A stretch of DNA of 64,000 nt from Geotrypetes seraphini (taxonomy: Eukaryota; Chordata; Amphibia; Gymnophiona; Dermophiidae): NCBI RefSeq assembly GCF_902459505.1, contig NC_047096.1:12090001-12154000 (forward strand), written 5' to 3'. Both the position numbers and the translations under genes were made by a program. Below, piece by piece: positions 11,011-22,369 of this stretch (the first letter of the stretch is position 1; each line of letters begins with the position of its first letter). The notes below the pieces were generated by a model. It saw nothing but the letters and a program-made list of their open reading frames with translations. It ran no database searches and was not told the DNA's origin.

Positions 11011-12339
11011 AGGTTATCATGTAATTTTGGCCTTAAATTTGATAGTCTGATTTTGGGAGGGGAATGGGCATATCAGGGCATTCTGAAAAGTTGTGCACAT
11101 TGTTACAGAATGAGTTAGCATGCTCAGCTTGGGTGCCAGCACTTACCCCATGTTTCAGCAGGTGTAATTCTAATACCCAAAGTTAGGGTGCAGAAACGAA
11201 CACTAAGTGCAATTCTATAAAGGATACCCTTTATAGAACTGTGTTTAGTGCAAATCTTTTCCAGCACCCATTTTTGAGTACCATTTATAGCATCTGGCCT
11301 TCTCTGTATTAATACTGTTTCAATACACCATCCTCAACATAGAACAAGTACAATATGCAGTAATTAGTATTTACAGTAGTGTATTTTGCATGAAAGATTA
11401 TTTTACAAATCTTTAAAGTTTTGATTTTAATCATCAATACTCCCACAGCTGTTTAGTAATTTTGTTTTTGTTTCTTTTGCAATAACTCCACCTCTATCAA
11501 AGAGTGGTAACTAGGATTTCCAGTAAACCCAACCCATTTTGAGCAATTCATTACCAAACCATGTATAATGTAGGTGGCTCCTCACCCACCCAGGAATTCA
11601 GATGTGAGAATGGACTGGAGAGCTGTCAGAATCATTTATATCCCGAGGGTTGCAGCTCTTTGCTCTAAATACTAATAGAATGAGTAATCAGAAGCTTGTA
11701 CTTCCCCTATATTATTTATCTATCTCTGAAAAAAAGTGAGCAGCATCCCGGGAACTGACAGATGCTTTGGGGAATGGCATTGATTCTGCTCGGAACTCCT
11801 CACCCTCTCCTACTGGAATTTATGCTCTTTCTAGAAATAGAAAAACAATCACAGGTGGTTTTGAAAAATGTTTTAGATAGCAGTACAAGATAATACTGAA
11901 AACCAGGTCAATAAAAACTGACTCGCTTTATGCAAAGAGGTCTGAGTACTACTGCAGCAAGCTGGAACTATCTTTTACACACAAAGTTGCCACCTGCAGA
12001 ATAGCAATTCTGATTTCATGTATCAACTGAATTTGGACCAGAAGCAAAACATCTATGAATGATGGTATACCACTGGATGAGGTTATTTACTTTATGATTA
12101 TACACAAATAAGAAACATAAGCCTTTACAGCGACACTATTCAGACTTCTTCCCCACTTTAATGACAGCAGAATAGGCAAAGGGATATGTAAGCCTTTTGT
12201 TCTAGGTTACTAAATTCATATCTATGCTCAATGGTGTAGTGAGAAAGGTTGGTACACAGGGAGGTGGCACCCAACATCGCTGCACCATGTGACCCCTTAC
12301 TCTTCCTCGTCGTGCCGTGCGGCCCCTATCTCACAGAGG
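11011..12339. other. Intergenic DNA, nothing recognised
   Basis: About 1.3 kb with no open frame of note, no RNA gene and no repeat landmark I can name. Confidence 0.45.
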
Positions 12340-12630
12340 AACCTGTTTTGTCACATTGAGCTGGAGGAGGGCTGAGAGCTCTTGAAGAAGATTTCATTGC
12401 TGGAAGCTGAAGAGACTCTTTTGGAGGGCACTTCTGAGGTTTCTTTTGTAACCAGAGGGCATAACTCTGACTGACAACTTGGAGGACCCATCTGTCTGAT
12501 GTTATTAGGGTCCAGCGTTGATAGTAATGGGTAAGACAACCTCCTATAGGTGGAGTCTGGGGTGGAGGTTGAGAAATACTAACTATGCTCTCCAGAAGGA
12601 AGTCAAAAGGACTGCTGTTGTTTGGACTGA
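12340..12630 (-). mobile_element. Fragment of a DIRS-type retroelement (gag region)
   Basis: The stretch from GAGCTGGAGGAGGGCTGAGAG to AGAAGGAAGTCAAAAGGACTG lines up with part of the gag-coding segment of the DIRS fossil at 43780-47335 (about 44250-44520 there). It is an isolated remnant without terminal repeats, and looks old. Confidence 0.6.
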
Positions 12631-12639
12631 GTTGACAGA

Positions 12640-13020
12640 ACAGTCTTCTATTGTCCCTTCTCCTCCACTGCCAATTCCAGACTTCGTTCCTTTCATCTAG
12701 CTGTCCCCTATGCCTGGAATAAATTACCCAAGTTTGTCCGTCAAGCCCCTTTCCTTCCCTTGTTTAAAAGCAGACTGAAAACCCACCTTTTTGATATAGC
12801 TTTCAATCCTTAACCCTACTCCTCTGCCCTCCAACCCAGCCAGCTGATTAACCGTTCTCCTTAACTGTATCCAGGACATCTTGTTTGTCTGTCTTGCCTG
12901 TTTAGTTTGTAAGCTCTTTCGAGCAGGGACTGTTTTCTTACTCTTTGTGACTCTGTACAGCGCTACGTGTGTCTGGTAGCACTATAGAAATAATTAATAG
13001 TAATAGTAATAATAATCTTT
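12640..13020 (+). repeat. L2-like LINE 3' end
   Basis: The coding remnant CTATGCCTGGAATAAATTACC and the phrase reading FKSRLKTHLFD is the L2 ORF2 C-terminus. Next comes the characteristic L2/CR1-like tail (GTAAGCTCTTTCGAGCAGGG ... TACAGCGCTACGTGTG ... CACTATAGAAATAATTAA), ending in a TAATAG-type short repeat. Confidence 0.85.
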
Positions 13021-13059
13021 GTTGCCTAAGGCGCCACTGAGTTGCAGAAGAGTGGCGAT

Positions 13060-13335
13060 AAATGTGCCTGACTAACTTTCAAGATCCTCTATGGCATTCT
13101 TCCCCATTTAATTCCTCTATCTTGGAATGCTGTGAGACCTGACATCACCAGATCTATCCAAAAGCTCAAATTATCTTTCTCCTCACTAAAAGGCATTACC
13201 TACATTGGAAAATTAGGGAAATCTCTTCACTTCAAAACTATAGAGCTGAGGAATAATTTCCCTGCCAGCTGCACAACCTGGGCTCTTTCCAACTATTCCG
13301 TAGACACCTGAAAACTTGGCTATTTTAAAATATGT
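13060..13335 (+). repeat. L2-like LINE fragment, second subfamily
   Basis: The + frames read FKILYGILPHLIPLSWN-like text and later RRHLKTWLF, the same C-terminal region found at 38362-39091 and in the tandem array at 3046. It has no 3' tail. Confidence 0.75.
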
Positions 13336-13429
13336 AAATTTACGCTTCCCTCTACCACCAACTCCCACTGTACTTCCTTTTTAAGTACTTCAGTGATGAG
13401 CTTCACACAATTAACCTTGAGTTCTCAAC

Positions 13430-15180
13430 CAAACCACCTCCCCCAGCCTGCTCTACCAATCCCCCCTCATCACTTACCACTTTGTTCTTCCTTTCCTGAA
13501 TTACTGAGGAGAAAACTGCACATTTTCTTTCCTCCTCTAAATTCACCACCTGTTCCTCTGATCCCATCCCCACCCATCTCCTTACCACCATATCTTCTAT
13601 TGTCATCCCCTCTATCTGCTATATTCTCAGCCTATCAATCTCCACTGCAACTGTACCCACCACCTTCAGACGTCATTGTTACACCATTCCTCAAAAAAAA
13701 AAAAACCCTCACTGGACCCTACCTGCCCTTCCAACTATTGTCCTGTCTCTCTCCTCCCGTTCTTATCCAAGCTACTTGAATGTGCTGTACACCGCCGTTG
13801 TCTTGACTTTCTTTCATCTCAACCTAACCTTGACCCGCTTCAATAGGACTTTTCACCCTCTTCATTCTACATAAACTGCCCTTACAAAAGGCTCCAATGA
13901 TCTGCTCCTGGCCAAATCCAAAGGTCTCTACTCCGTCCTCATCTTTATTGATCTATCCACAGCTTTAGGCACAGTAAATCACCATCTACTCATTGATATG
14001 CTGTCATCACTTGGATTTCAGGGCTCTGTTATTGCATGATTTTCTTCCTATTTTTCCTATTCTATCTTTAGCATATGCTGTGGTGGATCCTTCTCTATCG
14101 CTATCCCACTGTCAGTCAGTGTACCTCAAGGCTCTGTCCTGGGACTACTTCTTTTATCCATCTACACTGCTTCCCTTGGTGTTCTAATCTCTTCCCATGG
14201 ATTTCAGTATGACCTCTATGCCGACGACTCACAGATCTCTCTTCACCTGAAATCTCGATAAATAATCAGTCTCGTTTCAACCTGCTTGTCTGACATCGCT
14301 ACCTGGATGTCTCGCTGCCATCTAAAATTAAATGTGGCCAAGACTAAGCTCCTTATCTTTCCACTTAAACCCATCTTTCCTTTTCTCCCATTCTCTATTT
14401 CTTAACGCCCTCATCCTCCCTGTTTCATCAACTCGCAACCTTGGGGTAATCTTTGACTCATCTCTCTCCTTCCCTTCACATATCCAACAGACTGCCAAAA
14501 TCTGTCATTTATCTCTCTACAATACTGTTTAAATCAGACCCTTCCTTTCTGAGCGCACTGCCAAGACCCTCATCACCTCTTGCCTAGACTACTGCAACTT
14601 GCTTCTCACTGGCTTTCCGTTAAACCATCTTTCTCCCCTTCAATCTGTTCAGAACTCTGCTACACATTTCATATTCCGGCAATGTTACTATGCCTATATT
14701 ACACCTCTCCTCAAGTCACTTCTTGGATCCTTATCCGTTTCCAAATTCCTCTTACTGACCTACAAGTGTATTTGTTCCACAGTATCTCTCCTCTCTCCCC
14801 ACACTCCCCCGGCATTCTACTCATGAGCTAAGTCTCTCTTATCTGTACTCTTCTCCTCTATGGCCAATTTCAGACTCTGTCCCTTCTACTTTGCTGTACA
14901 GTATGCCTGGAACTGTCTGACTCGGTACATCAAGCTCCGTCTCTGGCAGTATTCAAATCCAGACTCAAAGCCCACCTTCTAACCACTAATATCTGTCTTA
15001 TAATTCCCTCTGTAATTCCCCCACCTGAGCACTGTGTATAAATGCACCTTCACGTCCAGTTTGTCTGTCGATTAGATTGTAAAATCTTTTGATCAGGGAC
15101 TTTTTCTTCTATGTTTTGATGTACAGCGCTGCGTATGTCTAGTAGCGCTATAGAAATAATTAGTAGTAGTGGTAGTAATT
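13430..15180 (+). repeat. L2-like LINE, decayed reverse transcriptase and 3' end
   Basis: Ordered reverse-transcriptase motifs can be read in changing frames: [22 protein letters not shown] near 14125, and the catalytic [11 protein letters not shown] near 14217. The C-terminal palm and thumb text and the standard tail (AGATTGTAAAATCTTTTGATC ... TACAGCGCTGCGTATG ... GCGCTATAGAAATAATTAG) follow. A long proline-rich, pyrimidine-rich section occupies 13430-13790. Many frame changes make it a dead copy. Confidence 0.88.
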
Positions 15181-15489
15181 TAAATGTGTATCTCTAATAC
15201 ATGTTGAAAACCTGATTCTAGAAAGCCAATATTTATACATGTAAATCTATACTATATGCAGAAGGCAAGGGGTCATGATCTGGGTGAGGACTTAGCAGAA
15301 CCAAAATCTATACACACATTCTCCATTTCAGGAAGGGAAAGCACATATAACATTGGAATTTATCCCAAAATTTTCCCCCTCAAAATTTACAGTTCAGAAA
15401 AATTGCAGCCTGCAAACTTAATTAGGAGCTTTTACACATGTAGATTTTTAAAATGGTAGACAAATGTGTATCAGCACTCCCCCCACACT
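15181..15489. other. Unassigned sequence
   Basis: No feature recognised. Confidence 0.4.
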
Positions 15490-15625
15490 TTTTTTTTTTT
15501 TTTACAAAAACACGCAATTTTTAGCGATAACAGCTCAGTCACTCATAGGAATTCTATAAGCGTTGGAGCTGTTACTTCTGCGGCCAACACTAAATGCTAT
15601 GGTTTTGTAAAAGGGGGGTTGATGT
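15490..15625. mobile_element. Small foldback element
   Basis: The ends are inverted (TTTTACAAAAACACGC and, at the right, TGGTTTTGTAAAAGGGGGG) around a core with CACTCATAGGAATTCTATAAG. The same core recurs at 24905, 29598 and 35690, which marks a dispersed family of palindromic elements. Confidence 0.6.
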
Positions 15626-16039
15626 TTTCCACACAGTGGTAAAATGGATACTCCTGCTGCACATAAGCCTACATACACGTGCAATTCCTGAAATACTAGC
15701 AATTTGGCCATGGAAATGAGGTTTCAGCCGGAGCCCCTTTGTTTAAAAGCGTGGCTAATATCAATTGCTGCTCTGAACGGAAAACGACCAAAGTTTGGTT
15801 TGCTGTTGTTTTTTTTTTTTTTTTTTAGTCAAAAACCGAGGGGTGAATTTCTTGTCCTCTGACGTGGGAAGACCGGCCGTTTTATTATAAACGTATGTGG
15901 CAATGTGTATTTAGATATTCGGATAGCGTTAACACCGGAAAGCAAAATGATCTTATTTCTACTGGCCATCTTGACTCTCGTTTTTCTCTTTTTAAAAAAC
16001 AATCCCAGGGTAGAATGAGTCACGTTTAGTTATCTTTTC

Positions 16040-17136
16040 CATTGAAATCTCTCCTTCCCCGAGATTCAATAATCGTTTTACGGGAGGGGGGGGGGAATGA
16101 ATCAGATAAAACAAAAACACCCCCCTTTCTCCTCGCCAGAAACTTTTTTTTTGGCGCGCTTTTCCTTCACTATTATTTTGTTTTTGTTGTTTTCAATTGT
16201 TGTTGTTTCGGTTTAAAAATTCAAACGTTGCTCTCCCGCCCACGTCCCGCCCAGCTGGGTGGAGTTGAGAAGGGCTCAAAGGGGCGCCCCTCCCCCCCTC
16301 CCCTCAATGTTCGCAACAGCCTCGCGGGCTTTCTCCAATGGGCCTCCTCCTCTTCTCCCGCGCTCCGATCGCGCTCCGCCCTCCCTCTGCAGGAAGCTAG
16401 TTATCAAGAGAATTTTATTTCCGATTTGTTCCCGACTAGTCTAGGTGTCGATAAATCAGTGGTGTTTTACTGACAATTAGTATAAGCTAAAAAAAATAAA
16501 AATAAATAAAATTTCCAGCGCTCTCTCCCTCACAGCGGCGCTTCACATGCCGCTGTTTCTCCTCCCTTGTCGTCACAGTTGCGAGATCCCGCGCCTCCAG
16601 CCCCCCTCAGGTGGTCCCAGCCCCGGTCTCAGTTGGCGCCTCTTTCCTCCCCCACTTTCCCGCCACACCAACTTCCCCCCCACCCTCCGTTCTCGAGCCC
16701 ATTCTTTTCAGTACGAGAGGGAGGAGGCGGTGTGCCCACGCGGCCGCTTCGCAGCCGACTGCCGCACCGTGATTGGTCCGCGGCCCCGCAGTCGTGCCCC
16801 CCGCTGTCGGGGGTGGAGGAGGGCGAGGGGGGGAGGGGCGCGGTCTGGTTGGGCCGGCTCGCTTCCCGCTCGGCCCCGCCCCTCCCTCCCTCCCCCTCGC
16901 GCGGCTCCATCCTCCTCGCGGAGTACAGGCGGCGCGAGCGGCTCCCGGCGCGCCAGACACGAGAGCTGAGCCTTTAGGGGAGGAGAGAGAGAGCGCGCGC
17001 ACCGGGAGGAAGGGCGGCGCGAGGGCTCGGCAGCATCAGCACCACCGCCGCCGCCGCCGGGGCGTAGCGAGAGAGAAACGCCGAAAGCGAAAGATAACGG
17101 GAAAGCAAGGCAGCGGAGGCCGAAAACCGCGAGGAG
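16040..17136 (+). promoter_or_regulatory. PIM1: CpG-island promoter and 5' untranslated region of PIM1
   Basis: The sequence becomes strongly GC- and CpG-rich from about 16.2 kb and stays so through the first four coding exons. Visible elements are a CCAAT box (CCAATGGG, 16336 region), an inverted CCAAT (GATTGGTCC, about 16770) and GC boxes in the CCCGCCCCTCCC run near 16874. There is no convincing TATA box near the likely start, as is usual for PIM1. The transcription start cannot be fixed from sequence. A TAA stop in the ATG frame at 17095-17097 leaves only 13 upstream codons. Confidence 0.75.
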
Positions 17137-20100
17137 ATGCTTCTGTCCAAGATAAACTCTCTGGCGCATCTGTGCTCCAGTCCCGGGGGAGACCTGCCGG
17201 GCAAGCTGCAGCTACCGACAGGTGAGACCGGATATGGCTTTTGCAAAGCGGGGAGAGGCGGCGGCCCCTCTCTCAACTCTGCCTCATCTTCTCCATCTCT
17301 TCTCTCCCTCCCTCCCCCCCCCCAAACCTGCAGGAAGAGAGAAGGAGCCCTTGGAGAAGCTCTACCAGGTCGGTCCCCTACTGGGCAGCGGCGGCTTCGG
17401 TTCTGTGTACTCGGGGATCCGGTTGTCGGATAACGCGCCGGTAAGTGCCGATCTCTACTCCTTCATCCCTTGCTCATCGGTGCATCTTTGACCATGCTGC
17501 AGTTGCTGGGATGGGGACCTACCGGGGCTTTAGGATCGGTTGCCTATGTATTCTTCTTTGCCTTTTTTTGCATGCAGGTGGCCATCAAGCACGTGTCCCG
17601 GGACCGGGTCGTCGACTGGGGAGAGCTGGTAAGTTGCAACAATCGCCTCCGTGGCTGGTGTCGCCAGATGTTGTCGTCAGTCGTGACCCTGAGGATTCCT
17701 TTTCGTGCTCTTTTCTCCGCAGCCCGGCGGGACCCGCGTCCCCATGGAGATCTTGCTCCTGAAGAAGGTGGGCGCCGGCGGCGGCTTCCGAGGCGTCATC
17801 CGCCTGCTGGACTGGTTCGAGCGGGCGGACAGCTTCGTGCTGGTGATGGAGCGGCCGGAGCCGGCGCAGGACCTCTTCGACTTCATCACGGAGCGGGGCG
17901 CCCTGCCCGAGGAGCTGGCCCGCAGCTTCTTCCGACAGCTCCTGGAAGCGGTCCGCCACTGCCACGCCTGCGGGGTGGTGCACCGCGACATCAAGGACGA
18001 GAACATCCTGGTCCACCTGCGCACGGCCGAGCTGAAGCTCATCGACTTCGGATCGGGGGCCCTGCTCAAGGACTCGGTCTACACGGAGTTTGATGGTGAG
18101 CCCCCTTGAGGCATGCAACAACCCCCCCCTCCCCCAGATCGTGCACCTAGAAAGCAGAGGGGCTTTCAAAAGGGCAAGAAGTTGCATGGGCACAGGCGCC
18201 TTTTTCTTTTGCTAGATTGCATGTCTGAAACTTTTTTTGTTTAAAATATTTGTAAAATTTTGTGATTTAATAGCAAAAAGTCATTAAAACAGAGAAACCT
18301 TTCCCCCTTTTTTTAAGTCAAGGGAATTTTATATACAGAAAATCATTAACAAACAATAATAACCCTCCCCTTTATCCTCACATATTAAATAAAATAAGAG
18401 AAAATTGTGACATAAACTTTGTCATATTAGGAAGATATTTTGTAAGAAAAGACTTTTCCCCTTTTTGGTGACGGACCTTATGAGCACTTGGAAACGAGAT
18501 ATCTAAGTGGTGCTTTGGCCATCCCAAGGGCTGTTCAAGGTCACACCGTCAAAGCGATCAAGAACTTACGGTGACTTGCTTGGCTCAGTGAAGAGGGTCC
18601 CTGCCCAGCTCTGATCTTGCCGGGGGGAGAAGCCCTAGGTCGATATTGCCCAGTAGGAAACGGGATGTAAATGCATTTGCAGACGAAGTAAGGGGGGGGG
18701 GATTCTCCCGATTTCCTTTGCAATTAACTCGTCCATCTGAAGAAAAAAAAAGTTTCTCACGGAATGAAGCGTTGTGGGGATGGGTGGGAGGGGGGGGTCG
18801 GTGGGTGGTTTGGTTACGGTCAGCTTTTCTTCCGCTGGGGAATCAATTTGAGGTTTTAGGTCACCCTTCGGGGCGGGGAATGGGGAATTTCACGGCCTTG
18901 GCTTTCAAATGAGATGGAGTTTCCACAGGTCAGGGGAAGTTTTTGAAGATGAAACCACACACACACACAAAGGTCTTTTTTGTTTAATGAGAGTCAGTGG
19001 AGAAACTGAGAATCGCACGGCAAAGGTTTTTCCCCTTATGATTGAGACGGGGGTGGGAGACGATTTCATTTCTCTTAAATATTCTTGCCCTGTTTACTTT
19101 CTGCATCTATGAGCAAAACAGTCCCGAGATGCAGTGATCAGGCTGCTTTGCTTCCCCTTAAGTTTACTTTCGTCGTGGTTCTGGTTGTGTGTCCCGTGTT
19201 TTCTTTTCTACAATGGCGTGCGTGTGTTTTCATTGTAACGGCTGTCCCTCCCCCCCCCCCTCCTTTCCGTCGCTAGCAATAAGCTGCTGGCGCCCTCTGG
19301 TGGGCGACTGGCTCTTTTTTTACAACCTAAAGTTTGTAAACAAAGCCCGTCACATGGCTTCAAAGCGGCTCTGACCTCCCTAGCCACCTCCCTTCCTGCC
19401 AGATGAGAGCAGAAGCCGCCAAACATTACAGGGAGAAAAAAAACTACCACATGCTTCGTTTTTATTGGGAAAGCCTTGCCAAAAAGTGCTTAGATACATT
19501 CTAAGCACTTTTTGGGGTTTGTTTGCAAATGCCTTGAAGATGATTGAATGGATCCCTCATTCTAATTAATTTAAACCCGAATACTTAAATTATTTGTCTA
19601 AAACAATTTAGCATGATTTTGTCTTTGCATTTTGATATGAGGAGCTTTGACCTCGGGTGCCCACCCCTTAACTCAGTGACAGAGTTATTTATTTAATGTC
19701 CCCAAAGAGCTCAGAACGGGTTACAGGTTAAACATATATAATTTTTTTCAGTACAAATTTACGATACAAGTTTTTTATCCTAACTTGACATTGGACCCTT
19801 GTTTTTATTTGTAGGTTCTGTTGTTTTGTTTACCTTCCTAACTAGTGGGATCTTTTTTTTCCCCTATAGGTACTAGAGTGTATAGTCCTCCTGAGTGGAT
19901 ACGCTTTCACAGATATCATGGCCGTTCAGCCACTGTCTGGTCCTTGGGTGTATTGCTGTATGACATGGTCTGTGGGGATATTCCTTTTGAACATGATGAT
20001 GAAATTCTTAAGGGCCCTGTGTTGTTCCGGCGGAGAGTGTCATCAGGTAGGCACAGTGCTAAAGTGATTCCTTTTTAAATTCTGTAAGAATTCATCTTGA

Positions 20101-20972
20101 TTTGTCTTTTACATGCCATGGAGCATTAAGAGTATTTTATCATAAAAGTCCTTTAATAAATTCAGCAAGATTCAGCTCATTTAGTTTTCTTCTGTACCTG
20201 GAGTATACATCTTTTTTGCTTCTTTAATCCATTTGGAGTTGTGCTAAGCCCTAGGTATCGAGAACTCTTTTTTTAAATTCAGTCTCAGCTTCTCAATGTA
20301 CATTTGAGACTGCACAGTGAGATGCAACATCTTGCCAGGTTCTCAGATCATGCAAAATACAAGTAGCAATGACCTTCCAAAACGCGCTGAATGTGTGAGC
20401 TAGGGACCTGGGGCAGGCCCAGCAGGTCCAATAAAATTAAGTACATTGTACAGGTCTTAAGAGAGGAAGAAAAGCATTAAGGGATCTCTACCTAATAGGA
20501 AAGTGCAGAAGCCGAAAGTTTTTGTTTGTTTTGGTAATTTTCCCAATTTTCAGTTTTTTATTTAGTTCATTTTAAATTTAAAACATTTGAATGTGCTTTA
20601 GAACATAATGTGTGTTAAATCATATGTTATTATACAACGGGTATGTTAAAGATGCAGTAAAGATGTTTTTAGTTGATTTTCTGTGGTATGTCTTGAACTA
20701 TTGTGTGAATGTTTTACTGTAAACCGCTTAGGAATAAGCGGTCTAGAATTTTTTGAACTAGATCATTTGTTTTGATGTGATATTAACACTGTTCTTTCTC
20801 CTTCCCCCTTTCAGAGTGTCAAGATCTCATTAAATGGTGTCTAGCCCAGCGACCCTCAGACAGACCATCCTTTGAAGATATTCTGAACCACTCATGGATG
20901 GAGGAGATCATTCTTCCACAGCAGATGAATGAGATCCACCTTCACAGTCTGTCCCTGGAATCCGGCAATTAG
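17137..20972 (+). CDS. PIM1: Serine/threonine-protein kinase PIM1, complete, six exons
   Basis: Coding exons are 17137-17221, 17334-17440, 17578-17628, 17723-18095, 19870-20046 and 20815-20972, with canonical splice sites and matching phases, giving 316 residues (human PIM1 has 313). The first 12 residues ([12 protein letters not shown]) are those of PIM1. Visible kinase parts: glycine loop GSGGFGSV (46-53), lysine of VAIK (68), hinge ERPEP (124-128) with the proline typical of PIM kinases, catalytic loop HRDIKDEN (168-175), DFG (189-191), and PPEW at the end of the activation segment. PIM kinases are constitutively active and phosphorylate survival and cell-cycle substrates in cytoplasm and nucleus. 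Introns 1-3 are about 94-137 bp. Exons 1-4 are very GC-rich, whereas exons 5-6 have ordinary composition. PIM2 or PIM3 is less likely because of the N-terminus and the TBC1D22B neighbour. Confidence 0.97.
18096..19869 (+). other. PIM1: PIM1 intron 4
   Basis: The largest PIM1 intron (1774 bp), with GT and AG ends. Its first part still has CpG-rich stretches. It contains a short fragment of an L2-like LINE 3' tail at about 19680-19790 (CAGAACGGGTTACAGG on +, element on -). No other feature is recognised. Confidence 0.85.
19680..19790 (-). repeat. L2-like LINE 3' tail fragment
   Basis: TTATTTATTTAATGTCCCCAAAGAGCTCAGAACGGGTTACA resembles the tail at 47775 (GAGCCCAGAACGGGTTACA). It sits inside PIM1 intron 4, in reverse orientation to the gene. 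Confidence 0.6.
20047..20814 (+). other. PIM1: PIM1 intron 5
   Basis: Intron with GTAGGC donor and a pyrimidine tract before CAG. Near 20715-20765 it carries a short LINE-tail phrase (TGTAAACCGCTTAGGAATAAG) in + orientation. Nothing else is assigned. Confidence 0.8.
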
Positions 20973-21714
20973 ATACCTTGCCATCGAGCCATAGCCCTCC
21001 TAAAAAACTTCATAGAGAGCGTGGCTATACCACTGTCTGGGGGGCTCTGCAAAGAAGGATGGGCTAGCTTGTACCATTATGCACAGCTAGCTATAGCAAG
21101 CTGCAGAATTTTGATTTATTCTGGGAAAGACTGACTAGACCTCATTCACCACTGGGCCCAATGTCTTGGGCAGGGTGGACAAGGGGCATGATGAGTGCCT
21201 ATGCGGTTTTATTGCATCTTCACTTCCCACCATCATCCGAGTGCCTTTCTGCTGTGATCTAGGCCCTGCTGAGAAATACTTGAACCTTCCTGCGCTGTTG
21301 CTGCTTGTTACAAAAGACTGACCTGGTTCTCCTCACATTGTTTTGTAGGGACAAGATGGGGATTGGAGGGAGGCAAGAAGGCTTAGGGGGTAGATCTTTG
21401 ATAATTTGTACTCATTGTTGGAGAGGGGGAGGGGGGGTAAAATCTTGTCAGAATTTTGCTTTGCATTTCACATTTGCAGCTAAGGGTGCCATTGCAAGGG
21501 CACAAACAATGCAGCTCCTACAGAAGAATAAAATGGAATATGAAATATGTAAATATGTTCAGATTGTATAGTAAGTTGGTTGTACAGACTGTAAGTAGAT
21601 GTGATTACAGATTTCAAGTTGTGAATAATGGTCATGGTTTGAATTTTCTTTATTTAATTTTTTTTTTGGGGGGGAGGGGAGAGATTGTAATTTATTTTCC
21701 ACCTTTGAGGAAAC

Positions 21715-21730
21715 TTATTTATTTATTTAT
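21715..21730 (+). promoter_or_regulatory. PIM1: AU-rich instability element in the PIM1 3'UTR
   Basis: Overlapping ATTTA pentamers (TTATTTATTTATTTAT) form a class-II type AU-rich element. Such elements bind decay factors, and PIM1 mRNA is known to be short-lived. The match is seen directly; its use here is inferred. Confidence 0.75.
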
Positions 21731-22109
21731 GTAAAAAATTAGCCTGCACTGAATGGCATTGCGGAAGTTGTCCAGCATTGTCTATGACCTGCGGGTTTCA
21801 TGCACTGCCCAGCGCTGTTTCATGTTTCACTGCTACGAGTTCTTATAAAACTGCGCAGCAGAAACTTTCATTGTGTATAAATACCAGGGCCATCATTTGA
21901 TAGGTTCTTTGTACATGTGTTAGTATGTACTAGTATTCTGTAGTGGTCTAGAACTGATCACTTTGAATAGGGAGAACTTTATATAATTGTAGGACATATG
22001 TTGGTATTTTGTCACTCTCTGGGGCTGTATTCACTGCCATACAGCCCAAACATTTTATTCCAGTTGAATTGTAAATGAAAAAGCCTTATTTTTATACTGT
22101 ACATATTTA

Positions 22110-22115
22110 AATAAA
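22110..22115 (+). terminator. PIM1: PIM1 polyadenylation signal
   Basis: A canonical AATAAA follows TGTACATATTT. A GT-rich region (GTTGTCTGCTGG) starts about 20 bases downstream, in the place expected for the downstream element. Confidence 0.85.
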
Positions 22116-22369
22116 AATTGTTTTAACTGAAGTTGTCTGCTGGCATGATTTTTCTTCCCTAATCAGTCAACATTTTCTAATGCTGTCCTCTGGAATACAG
22201 TATACCTTTCTAACACAGGGACTTACTTCTCTGACACCTTAAGAATCCTCATATGACATGTATTCAGTCATGCCTAAAAGGGCACCTTGCAGAAACATGC
22301 AGATGAGCCCCACCTTCTCACAATGACCCTTCCCCAACTTATCCTCACTCCAACTCTCCTGACTCCCTA

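Larger units (their letters stand above)
20973..22130 (+). other. PIM1: PIM1 3' untranslated region
   Basis: Runs from the TAG stop to the probable cleavage site about 15-20 bases after the AATAAA at 22110. It is long (about 1.16 kb) and turns AT-rich towards its end, as in other vertebrate PIM1 mRNAs, where it controls mRNA lifetime. It also has a G-run near 21668. Confidence 0.8.

Noticed and set aside
16547-17002. Several overlapping open frames in the PIM1 CpG island
   Set aside because: GC-rich DNA gives long open frames by chance in all frames; none shows conservation signals that I can see.
17470-18093. Long + strand frame running across PIM1 introns 2-3 and exon 4
   Set aside because: It ignores the clear splice sites and reads exon 4 in the wrong frame.
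17585-18193. Long - strand open frame (about 200 residues) opposite PIM1 exons 3-4
   Set aside because: It lies antisense to high-GC PIM1 exons where stops are rare, and has no domain or splice support.
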